DNA of 64,000 nucleotides, taken from positions 2,537,501-2,601,500 of the forward strand of contig NC_041788.1 of assembly GCF_900090045.1 (NCBI RefSeq), in the 5' to 3' direction. Source of the DNA: Plasmodium malariae. Lineage: Eukaryota > Apicomplexa > Aconoidasida > Haemosporida > Plasmodiidae. The notes under the pieces were generated by a model. That model saw only the letters and a program-made list of their open reading frames with translations, had not been told where the DNA came from and did not search any database. Each line of letters opens with the position of its first letter. Position 1 is the stretch's first letter. The position numbers were made by a program, and so were the translations under genes. This document shows, in pieces, positions 45,901 through 59,500 of this stretch.

Positions 45901-48900
45901 AAAAATAAAATGAGTATAAGTATCTTACAATTAAAATTCAAGTGAGCACTGGAAATTTTTTAATACTTACATTAAGAAACGGGGGAAATAAATATGTGTA
46001 AATGTATCATACATTTAATAATAATCTTAAAAATTAAATATATTTTTTAGCATAATCTTTTACTGAAAATAGTAAACAGGTTTCAATACGAAAATAACGC
46101 ATATAAAAGTTACAATACGTGTTTATTCTTGAAAATAATGAAACTGAATGTATAATAAGGTTAAAATTAAAAACGTTATTTATAGTATTTTAAACAACAG
46201 AAATGTAAATGCATAAGAAATATTATAAAATAATAGTAAATAAATTGACTTCACAGTAGATAATGAAGTAAAAAATATTATTATTTAAGAATATCAGAAA
46301 ATAGTATGTCTTTCTATCCTTAAAAAAGAAAAAATTTATAAAGAACTATGTAAAACATTTGTTCAACTAAATTTTTTTCATTTCGGAGAAACTAAGAGAT
46401 TATTAATCATATAATGCAAAAATTAAAATAGGATATAATTCAGTAAAACAGTTAAGTAGGTATAATGAATTCCAATAAAAAGGGGTATGCATTTAATTAC
46501 AATTTAAATCATTTTTTATTTTACCATTAAAAAAGAACGAACTTCATACTTAGTACAATGCATTTAAAACGTAAAGGGAAAGGAGAAGAAAAAGACAGGG
46601 TGATCTAATGAAATAAATATGTTCATTCATAAGAATTTGGAATCCATTATATTTGTATATAAGTAAAAAATAGTAAAAATAAATGAGCATTTTATTTTTA
46701 GAAGGTTCTAATACAATGAACTAAAAAGCTTATTACAAAAGCTAGCTTTATTTTTTCAATTTTACTGCTTTCATGAAAAAATTTAATGAACATTTATATT
46801 TTATGAAATAATCATCGCAACTAGTATGCAAAATTATATAAGAGTAATATTAAACTAATTACATGTTGTAGAAATTACAACCAAACAAAACACTTATGTG
46901 TGAGTAAACAATATAATGAATTATGTTTTTTGTCGTAAAAAATGAAAGATTCGTGTTCTAGATACATGCGTTTATACATTGTGTTGCAAATTATAAAATT
47001 AATCAAATAACATTAATATATATAAAATTTTTTTTGTTGTAATTAACTTATAACTTAATATTTCTTTCCCTGTGTAAACACTGTAATTTTTGTTATTCTA
47101 TAAAAAAAAAAAAGTTTACTGACATGAGATTTCCTTAATCTTTAATAATCTTTTGGTACGAAAGTCATGAGAAAAATTAAACAAGTATTCTTTCATAAAT
47201 TTTTTTAGATTCTAAAATAAAATACAAGAAGGTCATCATATATATGTTTAATTTATAAATTCTATAAAATTTTAATGCTTTGTTTACTATTTATTCTCCG
47301 ATTTTTCTTATAGATTAAAAATTTGACCTTCGTAAATACGTTTATTCACTATTTAAATTGAAAAAAGGCATACATCAAAAGATTAAAAAATAATAGTGAT
47401 TACAACATAAACCTTTCTCCATTATTATGCATAATATATATTAAGTTAAAAATATGTTTATTGGTTATGCACTTAATATAATTTTACTAATAATTGAATA
47501 ATAGGGAATAGAGGAGTTACATACACATAACATATATACCCCATTACACAAAAATTAAAATACATACTTATTTTATATATATGTTCATTAAAGTTATCCT
47601 AAAAAAAAATATTTCCTACGTACATTAATAATTTATATGTTTATCAATTTTTGAGGATTGTTTTTACAATATATATATGCAACAAAAAAATATATATGAT
47701 TACTTCAATTTAAATAATAAATTTATTCAGTTCCTTCATAGCTATTTTCAAACAAAAATATAGTATCTAAAACTATTAAATAACTATCATTATTTAATTA
47801 TATACTAAACAATTTAATTCTATACTACATATAAAAGGTTATTAATTTTATTATTTATAAAATTTAAATAATTTATTTTATAAAATAATAATTTATTGAT
47901 TTTTTTTTAATTATTATACATTCATTTTATTTATAAATATTTATATAAATACATAAATTAAATAAAATAGACATATTAAATTAATACAAATAAAATATAT
48001 TAATTAGAAAAAAAAAAAACAACAACATATTAATTAATTAAAATAAATTAATTAATTAAATTAAATAATTACATTAAAATAAAACTAATTAATTATTTAA
48101 ATAATTAAATAAAGTTTATTTTCATAAAATTAATTAAATATAAATAAATATACAAATAAAACAAATAAATTAGTAAATAAAAAATATAAGTGATTAAATA
48201 TATAAATAAAAATAATTAATTAGATAAAATGAAAAATAAATTATTTATATATAAATAAATTAGTTAAACAAAATGAAAAATAAATTATTTACATATAAAT
48301 AAATTAGTTAAATAAAATACACATATAAATTAGAAAATATATATATTTAATTAAAAATAATTATTAAAAATAAATAAATAAATAAATATATCAATATACT
48401 TTAATTTTATATGTAATTAATAATTTATTAAATAAAAATATATATTAATTAAATATAATAAATATATTAATAAAATACTCAAATGAAAATAATTATATAA
48501 TAAATTATAAATAAATAAATAAATAAATAAAACACAAAAAATAAACTTATTAATAAAATGTATAATTAAAAAATTATTATTATATTATAAATAAATTAAA
48601 TTACAGAATATAATATATATATATATTATAATTAGTTAAGTAATTAAAATAATTCTTGATTTCATATCATTTTTATAAATTATTTATTAAAAATACACAA
48701 AGAAGTGAATTATTGATAAATAATAATATTATTTAAAATTATTATTTATACTTATCTGTTAGTTATTATAAATCGAGTTATTATATTTAATTAAAACATA
48801 TTATTTTAATATCTATAAATATATTTAAATTAACTTGTATATTATAATTTTTTTTATACATTTAATTACCAATTTAATTGTTTATATTTCAATATAAAAT

Positions 48901-51900
48901 CTTTTATTAAAATATTATCTATAATAAATTATTTAATTAATATAATAATAAAATCAAAATTAATTAATACTTAATATATATATTTTATTATTTAAGTTAT
49001 ATATTTTTTTATTATTATTAATTAATTATACAGAATGATTATTTATTATTTAATTATAATAAATAGTATATTTTGGAATGGATTATACATAATTATATAT
49101 TATTGTATCCAATAAATAATTATCTTAATATTATATTTAATTATTTTAATTAATATGTTTATATTATATGTATAATAATATAATTTATTAAAATTAAATA
49201 TATTATTTATTTTACTATAATTAATTATATTCATTTAATGTTAAACAACATATATTAAAATATAAAATACTATATTTCTTATTTAATTATTAAATTAAAA
49301 ATTAATATTATATGTTACCATATATTAACAAAATAAATTACCAAAATATATCAATATATTTTAAATATTTTTAACAAATTAATTAATATTTTTTAATTAT
49401 GCCTATTTATTATAAATTATATATTTTGCTACTTATTTATATATTAATATTATTATTTATTTTTTGTTTTATATTATTATTTAAAATAATTAAAATTAAT
49501 TATAAATATACATAATTATTTTAATTAATTAATTTAATTAGTTTTTTATAATATATTAAATAAATAAATTTTAATTATATTATATCTTTATATATTTTTT
49601 ATGTTAATTATTTATATTAAATTATTATTATTTAATTTTAATTAAATTATTATATAATTATTTTTAATTTTTTCTTATTTATAATATATATTTATTTTAA
49701 TTAATTTTTTTTTTTTATTAAACAATAACAATCGAAATAATTTTATTGATATAAATATATTTTATTTTTTAATTTTGCTTGTAATATACTAACTTTATTT
49801 TATATTAAAATGTTTTATATAATTTTAAAATAAATAATATTTAAATTTAATTATATTTTTTATTTAAATTATATAAAATTAATATTAGTGTGTAAATATA
49901 TTATATTTAATTAATTTAAATTATTTAATATATATTTTTAATTATATAATATTTTATAAAATAATTAATTATATATATTTTTTATTTTTATTTTATTTAT
50001 TTTTACTATTATATTATATTATTACATCAATCTTGTAATATTTTTTTATGAATATTAATTATTTTTTATTATAGAATAATGAATAACTTTATTATTAATA
50101 ATTTATAAATTATTAGTAATTAAAATATTCATAAAATCCTTTCATTTTTATTTTTTCTATTTTATATGAAATTGTGTTACTGTATATTTATCTTTATGTC
50201 TTTTTCATTATAATTATTTAATTAATTTTGTTTTTCTGTCGATTAAGTATGGATTATTTAATTTTTACTTTTAGGTGAATATCAAATTAAATAAATTTGT
50301 ATTTCATTTGAAGCTCGCTTTTATATTTATGAATAATTGTAAAACAATATATTTACTTCACCTTAATTTTTATTGATATATAATAGTATTACCTATCATT
50401 TTACATTATTACGAATTATTTCACATAAGCATTTTATATATACGTGTGTATATAGCTATTTGGATTGTGTTTTTTTCAATGAATCAGAATTTCACATGAA
50501 AATGGTCATTTCATTAACATTTTTTTTTACGATATAATGTTAAATATATATATCATTATTTAAATTTCTATTGTAAAAAAGTTTTTCAAAAAATAGATAC
50601 AATATTTTAAAATCAAAGTTTCTCTGGAAATTACAGTCACTGTTTAATTCTAAATAACTGCCCTTTTAAATATACTAGCACATGTAGAAAAGTGTAAATT
50701 TTTAATATGTCAATTATACTTCTGTTATATAAGGAAATTAAATATGAATGTGTTCTTTCAGTTATTATGCAACATTTCCTCTAGAAACTTTTGCTAATTT
50801 GTTTTTGTTAAGAACTAATGAAAAATTTTAAACAATGAAAGATAGATAGATAGATATATATAATGTAAATTGTATACGTTATACATAATAATTACAATAT
50901 ATGTGATGCATTTTTTCATTATTTTTTCGTATATAAAAAGAGAAATGCTAAAAATTAAAATATACAATCCGAAGTTAAATAAATTGAATTATTAATATAT
51001 CGATATAAGAGAAATATTCATCTTTCTAAAGCGCAAACTAGGAAAAATTAAATATTAAAATTTACTGAAAAAAAAATATTGCTTATATATTATATATACA
51101 TTTTATATCCATTTCGAATGTTTTTATATATATAAGATGATATATAAAAAAAAATAATTCATTGAAATTAGTACCACTATTTATTTCTTATAGGATTCCT
51201 CTGATTTTGTACTATTTCAGTAGCAGGACTTATCACAAAAATAAATAGGATAAAATACTAATATATAGACATCATTCTAAATATTTTAAAACTTTTTTTA
51301 AAAATGGTAACAACATTTATTTTGTTGAAACAGTGCATTTGAAAAATTAATATATACATGTGCATTAAATCAAAGTATTTACTAAAAAATACAACAGTGT
51401 TTATTATTATATTTTATGCATTAAAAAGCAATAATGTAAAATTTCAATCTAAAACTACTCTATAATGCAACTAGTATTGTATATGTCGTATTACTGAATT
51501 TCTTTATCATTAAATATAAAATTTTTATTTAAAAAATGAAGATTAGCATTTACATTATGCATTAAATTTTTTGTATTTTTTGAAATTTTAATATCATTAA
51601 AAAAACATTCACAAAATTACTTTCTCGTAAATGCTAATATTACAGGGAAATAAAAAAATTATCATATTTGTTTTACTTTTTGGAAAAGGACATAACTAGT
51701 TTTTCACCTTAATTTTTTTTATTAGTATTTCCCTTTATCCCTATTTTCTAATTCTACAAAGATCTTTTAATTTATTTATAAATATTACAGATATATGAAA
51801 ATTAAATATTTAAAGATTAATACTATTCATTTGATAAAATTTATAATAAACAAAATTATCTATGAAGTAATTAAGAACTTTATTGGTATTAGTTATATTT

Positions 51901-52186
51901 TTAATTTGTTGAATTCATTAATATATAAATAGAATTATATTCAAATAAAATTCATTACAACACCTTTAGACAATAGGAATAAAAATAATATCGTTCACAA
52001 AATTGTAGAACAAGAGCAAAAATAAAATTTTATATTTACTATAAAACTAATTTTTAAAATTCAAAGATAATAATGAATAATAAAAAAAAAAAAGAAAAAA
52101 AAAAAAAAAAAAAGACAATATGTTTACTCTTTAATAAGATTTACACAAATGCCACACAATACAATTAGTATGTAAAAAAAGAAATA
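43000..52186. other. Gene-free pericentromeric block
   Basis: More than 9 kb with no recognisable gene. The only open frame over 60 codons (43539-43817, +) has no protein-like signature. The flanks at 43.0-47.7 and 50.2-52.2 kb are AT-rich but retain scattered G and C, while 47.7-50.1 kb is nearly pure A+T. Long homopolymers and minisatellites, frequent left of 42 kb, are rare here. Non-coding RNAs could be present but cannot be seen by inspection. Confidence 0.7.
47700..50130. other. Putative centromere
   Basis: About 2.4 kb in which G and C almost disappear: many lines of 60 bases hold none or one to three. The sequence is TTAATTAAT/ATAAATAA-like, locally repetitive but without a clean tandem unit, and has no open frame. 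Plasmodium centromeres are known as single 2-4 kb regions of about 97% A+T per chromosome, bound by CenH3; size, composition and gene-free surroundings all fit. Edges are approximate. Confidence 0.88.
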
Positions 52187-55033
52187 TTACTGTAATCTAG
52201 GATTTTTAGAACATGATAAAAAATGAGCTCTCCATATATCTATGTCAAATGATTCAATGCAAAGAGAACAATAATAACAAGAAAGATATTCAGTTTTCTT
52301 TCCATTACATTCATTCATTACATGTGAATCTAATAAATTTTTCTTTACAATTTTATTACAGTATTCACACGGTGTATACATATGATTATGCGAACACTCA
52401 GATAGAAAGTGATCATAAATGACAACTAATTCAACAATTAAAAAACAATTTGGACAGGTACAAAGCATAGGACACTTTTTTATCCAGTGCTTCTCTAAAC
52501 CTATTTCAGTAAAAGCTTCATCATACTTAAAACAATATTTACATGTAAATGAAGGTACATTTGTTTCGTCGTATTCATCATCTATCTTTGTAGAATCTTC
52601 TACATCTTCACTTTTATTTGTTAACTTTTCCTCGTGTTTTGTACTGCTTTCACGTTTTACTTGTTCATTTATGGGGGCCTCCTTCTTATGTAAGCTACTT
52701 ATGGTTATGAGATCGGTCTCTGTTGCTTTCATTTTGTTTACTGCAACCATTTGTACCTTTTCATATTCTTTATTTTCTGTGGTACTATTATCTTGTAGCT
52801 CTTGAATTTCACTAGGACATTTTTCTTTTTTTAAATGGCTATTTTCCACAAAAGTTAATTTTGAATTTTTATCAACTAGTCTATTATCTTTCATATTTAT
52901 ATTTAAAGCTGTACAATTTTCTGTATTGTTATTCCTTATAACACCGATACTAACATTTTCATTTTCATCAATTTTCTCTGTATTATGTTCAAACGATGTA
53001 AACTCTTTGATGTTAAGATAATTATTGTTTAAATAAGAATTTTTTTTTAATAATTCATCATTATTTATGAACAAACAATGTTTTTTGGGTTTTTCATTTT
53101 CATTTTCGTTTTTCTCATCATTGGCATTCTTTAAAGTTTTCGTGTTCTCCTTTTCTTCTTGATTCACTCTATTTATTATAAGATTCTTAGTATCATATGA
53201 AACATTTAATAAAAATTCTTCAAAAAGTTCGTTACGATTTTCGACAGTATTATATATATTAACAAAAAAATCCAAAGATGTTTGTTTTATTGATTCAAGA
53301 TCTACTTCAAGAAAAAGAGATATAATTTCGAGTACTTTTTTTAAATTAATATCATTTTTCACAGATGTATAGTATTTGTTAATCAAGGAGTAGTAAAAGC
53401 TCATTAAACTAACAATTATCTTTTCATTTATTTCTGATGTTACATCGGCAGAAAAAAAATAAAACAACATTGATAATATAATAGAAAACACATTTTTAAA
53501 AGAAGTAAAATTGTTATGTAACATCATCATTATTGTTTTTATACAAATGTCTACAACATCTAAATTAGAATCATCTAAACGTTTCAATAGTGAAGAAATT
53601 ATATGTTTTAGATATTTTATGTTCTTATCATTAAAATGATCATCATGTCTATTATCCAATTTTAAAAAGTAATCTTGGAATTTATTTAGCATTTTTTCTA
53701 GAGTGACCACACTTTTTATAAATATATTATAATACGGATCTGATATTCCTCTTTTAATAATTAAACATAAGGATTCTAAATTGTTAAGCCAAAAATTTTT
53801 ATATTTTTTATCTCGATCTTCAAATGGTTTGTAAGCTAAGTCGAAACCCATCTCTCTTTTTTTTTCGTTATCGCTACAAATGAATAACAGAATATTATTT
53901 AAGTCAACATCATTATCGTTATCATTCTTGTGATTATCAAAAAGTGCAGAATTTTTTTTTATATTTTCATTAGACATAATTTTATTTATCTCTTTTTCAT
54001 AATATTCTAGTTCTTTATAATACAAAACTAGCCATTCATAATACCATTTTCTTGAACAGTTATTTATTATATTCAATTCTTCTATATTCTTTATTATAAT
54101 TTTTATTTTTATTTCTTTTTCTTTTAATCTTTTAGCTTTTCCATAATTTTCTTCTCTGACATATTTCTTTTTTTTTCCTTTTATGAAAGTTATTACATTT
54201 TTTAAAGAAATAAAAATATTTACAATTTTTTTTAGTTCATTCGCCGTATTAAACTCTTCTTTCGCAACGCATTCACCTTTTATTTTTTCAAAGCATTTTA
54301 TCTTGTTCTCTAATGTTTCATACAAAGAACTAATTTTGTTTATATCACATTTAGAATACGATCTTTTAAAACTTTCTAAACGTACTTCTTCTGTAAAATG
54401 CTGTGCAGCATTATTGTCAGTGAGATTTGAGCTATACGTAGTTACTTCCCTTTTTCGCAAGAGTGCTTTTTTATTATTTACCTTAATATCATTATAATTT
54501 TTATTTTTTTTATTAGCTGAGGAGGTTAATTTAAGAAATGTATTTGCCTCAGATGTAATATTTAAAGAAATGTCTTCAGGAATTATGTTGATGTAATACA
54601 ACCCAATTTGTGAATGGACATTTAGATAGTTGTGATATGGACTATGAAGCCGTAATTTGACAAATGTGCATTTCATGGAACATGGCAAATATACATATTT
54701 AAGTTCTTTAGCACAATAATTTGTTGAAGCGTTGTCATTAAATCTAAAAAAACCAGCTTTTAAGAAATCTTTATTGTTATTAGATATATATATTTCAATC
54801 TTCCTACTTATGGCATATTCATGAGATAAAAATTCTAAATATTTTATTTTAGCTGGTTTTATCTGTAAAATAAATTCTTGCGGGTATATACAATTTTGTT
54901 CGCTTAGCCATGGTTTATAAATTTCCACATCTGTATTTTTTAATAGGTATGTAACATCATGATCTTTATCATTTGATGATATGCTTAATATATTATATTT
55001 TAATTTCGAATTGTCTCTGTCTTTTGAGAGCAT
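52187..55033 (-). CDS. CEP104: CEP104-like ciliary-tip / microtubule plus-end protein
   Basis: Single exon, 948 aa, ATG at 55033. Domain order matches CEP104. An N-terminal jelly-roll domain (about 10-155) contains PQEFILQIKPAKIKYLEFLS, HEYAISRKIEIYIS, KELKYVYLPCSM and YNLN-like turns. Then a charged coiled coil with UVR-like EEFNTANELKKI and ENYGKAKRLKEKE repeats (about 240-320), and a helical TOG-like array (about 375-600, LFICSDNEKKREMGFDLA onward). A disordered linker leads to a C-terminal zinc-finger array (about 835-948) with CKYCFKYDEAFTEIGLEKHW, CPNCFLIVELVVIYDHFLSE, CEYCNKIVKKNLLDSHVMNE and CYYCSLCIE. CEP104 binds tubulin and EB proteins at growing ciliary ends. In Plasmodium the only flagellum is in the male gamete, so a role in axoneme assembly is plausible inference. 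Confidence 0.88.
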   Translation of the reverse strand: MLSKDRDNSKLKYNILSISSNDKDHDVTYLLKNTDVEIYKPWLSEQNCIYPQEFILQIKPAKIKYLEFLSHEYAISRKIEIYISNNNKDFLKAGFFRFNDNASTNYCAKELKYVYLPCSMKCTFVKLRLHSPYHNYLNVHSQIGLYYINIIPEDISLNITSEANTFLKLTSSANKKNKNYNDIKVNNKKALLRKREVTTYSSNLTDNNAAQHFTEEVRLESFKRSYSKCDINKISSLYETLENKIKCFEKIKGECVAKEEFNTANELKKIVNIFISLKNVITFIKGKKKKYVREENYGKAKRLKEKEIKIKIIIKNIEELNIINNCSRKWYYEWLVLYYKELEYYEKEINKIMSNENIKKNSALFDNHKNDNDNDVDLNNILLFICSDNEKKREMGFDLAYKPFEDRDKKYKNFWLNNLESLCLIIKRGISDPYYNIFIKSVVTLEKMLNKFQDYFLKLDNRHDDHFNDKNIKYLKHIISSLLKRLDDSNLDVVDICIKTIMMMLHNNFTSFKNVFSIILSMLFYFFSADVTSEINEKIIVSLMSFYYSLINKYYTSVKNDINLKKVLEIISLFLEVDLESIKQTSLDFFVNIYNTVENRNELFEEFLLNVSYDTKNLIINRVNQEEKENTKTLKNANDEKNENENEKPKKHCLFINNDELLKKNSYLNNNYLNIKEFTSFEHNTEKIDENENVSIGVIRNNNTENCTALNINMKDNRLVDKNSKLTFVENSHLKKEKCPSEIQELQDNSTTENKEYEKVQMVAVNKMKATETDLITISSLHKKEAPINEQVKRESSTKHEEKLTNKSEDVEDSTKIDDEYDETNVPSFTCKYCFKYDEAFTEIGLEKHWIKKCPMLCTCPNCFLIVELVVIYDHFLSECSHNHMYTPCEYCNKIVKKNLLDSHVMNECNGKKTEYLSCYYCSLCIESFDIDIWRAHFLSCSKNPRLQ

Positions 55034-56586
55034 TTTAGATTATAACATAATTCTATTTGCGCAGTTTTTTAACATTTAAAAAAATCATATATTTAATTAA
55101 AAAAAAATTTTAAATATCCTATAATTACAATAATTTTAAATCATTAATTATGAGTGTATATAATGATTTTATTTGGTAAACTTTGTGTTTAAATTTAATT
55201 TTGTCTTTTTTTTTTTTTAAGAGGATAAAAGAATAAACTATATGTATATATTATATTTTATGTAATGTATTAAAGGAGTAATTTTAATATAAAGATAAAA
55301 TAAAAAAAAAAAAAAGGAAAAAAATAGAAATTATAAATATACAATTTTATTGAATGAGTTCATTTTTTTCTATTTTTAATTTAAATTATATAGAATGGTC
55401 TATGTGCATTATAAATAAAACATGACTTTTATTTATTTCATTTTTACTCTTGCGTGTAAATGCTTGAAACGCGTAAAATAAAAAAGAAGTTGAAATATGG
55501 AGTATAATATCTAATATAACATCTCTATATTAAAAAAATTAATATATTTTACGTTAGAAAAAATTGCATTATGGAAAAAAAAAAATATAGAATAGGAATT
55601 TCTCAATTTTTCGAAGCAAATAAATTATGTATATATAATATATATATATTTTTTATTTTTACATAGAATTAATGTAGACGTTGAATTTTAGTAAATTATA
55701 AAAATATAAATATACGAATGACAAATTAAATTTTTGTACACTGGAAAAATATAGTAAAATTTTTGAGAAGTACCAATTCTATAGATAAAAAAAAAAAAAA
55801 AAAATGTTTCTAAATGTGAAAAAGAAAATTCTTAATATTCACCTATCATTTTTGACGGTTTTATATTGAATATTACAGTGAAATTATAGTTACAACTAAT
55901 ATGGTAAGACATTTATATAAATTTTAATTCTATTAAAAGTATATACTTTTTATTTTATTATATCTCAAATAACACTTTAAAAAAAGAAATAATGGTACTT
56001 GTTTTCATTGAATTAGCAATTATATTGTTTATGTATATTAATAATGTGAAGATAATTACGGATAATATAAAAAAAGTTTTTGAACGAAACAAAATTATGA
56101 TAAAAATGTGCATTATAAAAAGATTAAAATCACAATACAAAAAAAAAAAAAATACATAAATAAAATTAAATTAAATAAGATAGGATAAAAAGAATAAAGG
56201 ATTAATATATAATTAAGTATACAAAATTATTCAAAAGTTTCATAATATATGAACGTAAAAAAACCTGTTTGATAATTTATACATCAGCTATATTTATAAT
56301 ACGCACACACACAAAAAAATAAAAAAAAAGAAGGTACATATGTAATGTTCATATATGTTCATGTACACAAATATACGTGTACACACATATGCTTGGAAGT
56401 AAAAAGTAAGAAACATGCAGGTGTAAAAAAAAGGTACACAAAAAGTTGAAGCTTGTACAAGTTAGGGAAATTTATAGAATCTGGGTATGTTACATAAAAA
56501 AAAAAAAAAATTGCATTCTGTGGTTCTTATATTTCTTAATACAAGTTTAAATGAAACTCTCATAGTATAAAAACACATCTATATTA
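55034..56586. other. Intergenic between CEP104-like gene and transporter 3' end
   Basis: AT-rich spacer between two minus-strand genes; it contains the CEP104 promoter side and the transporter 3' flank. No gene seen; one 60-codon minus-strand frame (55958-56140) is low-complexity. Confidence 0.6.
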
Positions 56587-59500
56587 TTAACCAAATAACA
56601 AATCAGTTATCATTCCTAAAAATGAAAAAGCTGTCAAACATCCCAATAACACGTAAGTTGTTTCTACATGATATTTTTGAAGAAAGGATGGGTATACATA
56701 TATTCTAATTTTCATTACTTCTATTTTATCAGAACTGTTTTTCTTTAAATCTCCAACAGCATTACTTTGAAGTATGTCATTTAATTCCTTTAAAAAAAAT
56801 ATATAAAAAAAAGGATTTTTTTCATAAAATTATATAAATATATTTTTAAAAATTTTCATCTGTACATCTAAGTGTATATATATATGTGCAGCAGAATTGT
56901 AACGAAAAGGATAATTATCTTAAATTCTAACAGGATGAACCTGTTAATAGGTGATATCAATTTAATGAATAATATAAGTAGAACGGAAAAAGATAGCAGA
57001 CAAAAAATAAATTTATACTAAAGTATATTATTATATAAATTAGTATGTATAAAACTATAGAATATATATGTATGTACTACATTATTTGATACTTAAAACA
57101 TACTGGAATATGTTCCGTACGTAAATGTGTATTTATTTTTATTTTTTTATTACCTGAGAATTCATATCTTCGTTATGTATACTAAAATTTACATTTCGTT
57201 TTCTTAAAGAAAGGATACTTTTGGTACTGTTTAAACAATTTTTATTTTCAATTATGTTTTTCTTAAGTATTTCACTATCATTCTGTAGGATTCCTGAGGG
57301 GAAACTCTTAGCGTATTCCTTATGTTCACACACACCTGAATTAGATGTATTTCTTGTATTTTCACAATTAATAGTAGTCGAAAAAGTAGTAGTGGCATCA
57401 TAACTATCTTGTCGACCAGTTGCTGCGTTTTGAAAATCATTAGATGCAGGTTGGGCTTCATCATGTGTGTTTATTTTTTTTTTATTTTCATATTCTTCAT
57501 TTCTTTCTAAAGGATTTCCAAACAAAAATATGGAACATAAATGGTCCATATTTGTTTTGTTATCTATCATAATATTATTTGAATAGATATGATCATATTT
57601 TTTTCTTTCTAAGATTTTACTTCGATGAAAAGTATTGTAATAATGTTTAACAGGATTATTATTATCTATAATTTTAAAATAACGTATATCAACATAATCA
57701 GTGTCATCATTATCATCATACGTAGAAATTTCGGAATTCTCAGAATGCATTTTATTTGCTAATTCTGTGTATATTTTTTCAATTGTTTTTATAATATCTG
57801 ATTTTTCAATATCTTCAGATGGAAATTTTTCCTTATTTTCGTTTCCTTCTTCATTTAGATTCACTATTTTATTGGAATCATAATTTGTGTTATTATTTTG
57901 CTTCACAATATAATTCTCCTTGTTTTCATTTGTTACGTTGTTATCTATATTTTCATTCTCTATTGGTTCTAATTTATGTTCATCTATATCACTTAACAGT
58001 TTTGATATATCTCTAAACACGTACTGCGTTTTATGTCTTGTTTCTCCTACCCTCCCCTTTGACTTAGATCTCCCCCCATTATTATCTAATGGAACATTTA
58101 AGTTTGGAGTTATGGATGACATTTTGTAGGATTTCATTATGTTTACTATAGGCATTTCTTGTTTCGCATTATCTTGAACATTTGTGTTTTCCTTGTTTGT
58201 CTTATTCTGATCTATATTTTCTCCACTATTTTGTTGGCATTCCTCCTGTTTTACAATACCCGTGCATTTCTCATTATTATAATAATCAAATATATTAGAT
58301 TCCTTACTTATTTGTTTTCGCAACTCATTAATTTGTTCTTTGTGTATTGCTTCTTTGTGATCCCCTATTATCATACCTCCATTTGCATGAAAAGAGGATT
58401 TTAATTTTTTTCTTTGTCTAACAAATAATGTTTTCCTTTTACTATCATCAATATTGTTATTGTTTTTGCCATTATTATTGTTGTCCCTAATTGAATCGTT
58501 TAAGCTTGAACTTTTCATATTCATTTTTATTATACTATTATCCTGAGGTAACAATGTAATATCTACGGATAAACCTTTTTGTTCGTTATAATTTCTTGGA
58601 TATAAAATATCTTCTTGGTTACTATCATTTTTACCCACTAAATTTTCACTAGAATAACATAAGGTATTTTTTTCACTTTTTTTGAACCCATTTGATGAGT
58701 TCTGTTCCGATGCAGAAAGTATATTTATATTGCCGCGTTTCTCTTTTTCATTACCCATCTCTGACTTGTTGAACAAAACATTAAATTCAGTTTTATTGGT
58801 ACTATTATTTATGAACGTATCCTTTGTATAATTTTGCGTTTTTACGTCTGTGTCATTATAACATTCAGATTGAATTTTATTAAAACCAATTTGTTCTTCC
58901 GATTTTGTAATAATATTATATTCTCCTCTTTGATATGTCTGCATTCCTATTTGCGGGCTTCTTTTTTTTAAAACTTTTTCGTCATTTAATTCTTTCATGT
59001 TCATTGAAGTGTTGTAATTTTTTAAGTTTTCTTCATTTAAATTATTACTAATGAAGTTTTCTTCCATCATCACATGTTCTAAACTATCTTTTTCAGTTGA
59101 GGAATTTATAATTTGATCATTTTTTGAATATAGTTTTCTTAAAGGGAAATCATAAGCTGAAGTATTATTTTCAGTAGTATTCGCTGACCTATGAACGGGG
59201 GGGGTATCATGTGCAATAATATTGGCGGAAGCATAAACAGATGTATCAAATTCGGTTATATTAGCCTCTGTATTTTTTTGTGAATAGAAATAAACCTTTT
59301 TATTAATAGATACATTTCCATAATTTGTTAACGTTTCTTCAGTAAGTGTTTTACCACTCGGTTTACTTTCATCCGATACGCTACTACTTGCTTCATTTAA
59401 AGTGTTACATTTATGAAGATTTATTTCATCATTTATATCATCTTTTTTTAATGTAATGTTATCAAAAGGGATGCTCGTATTTTTGTCCTTAAGATTCAAA

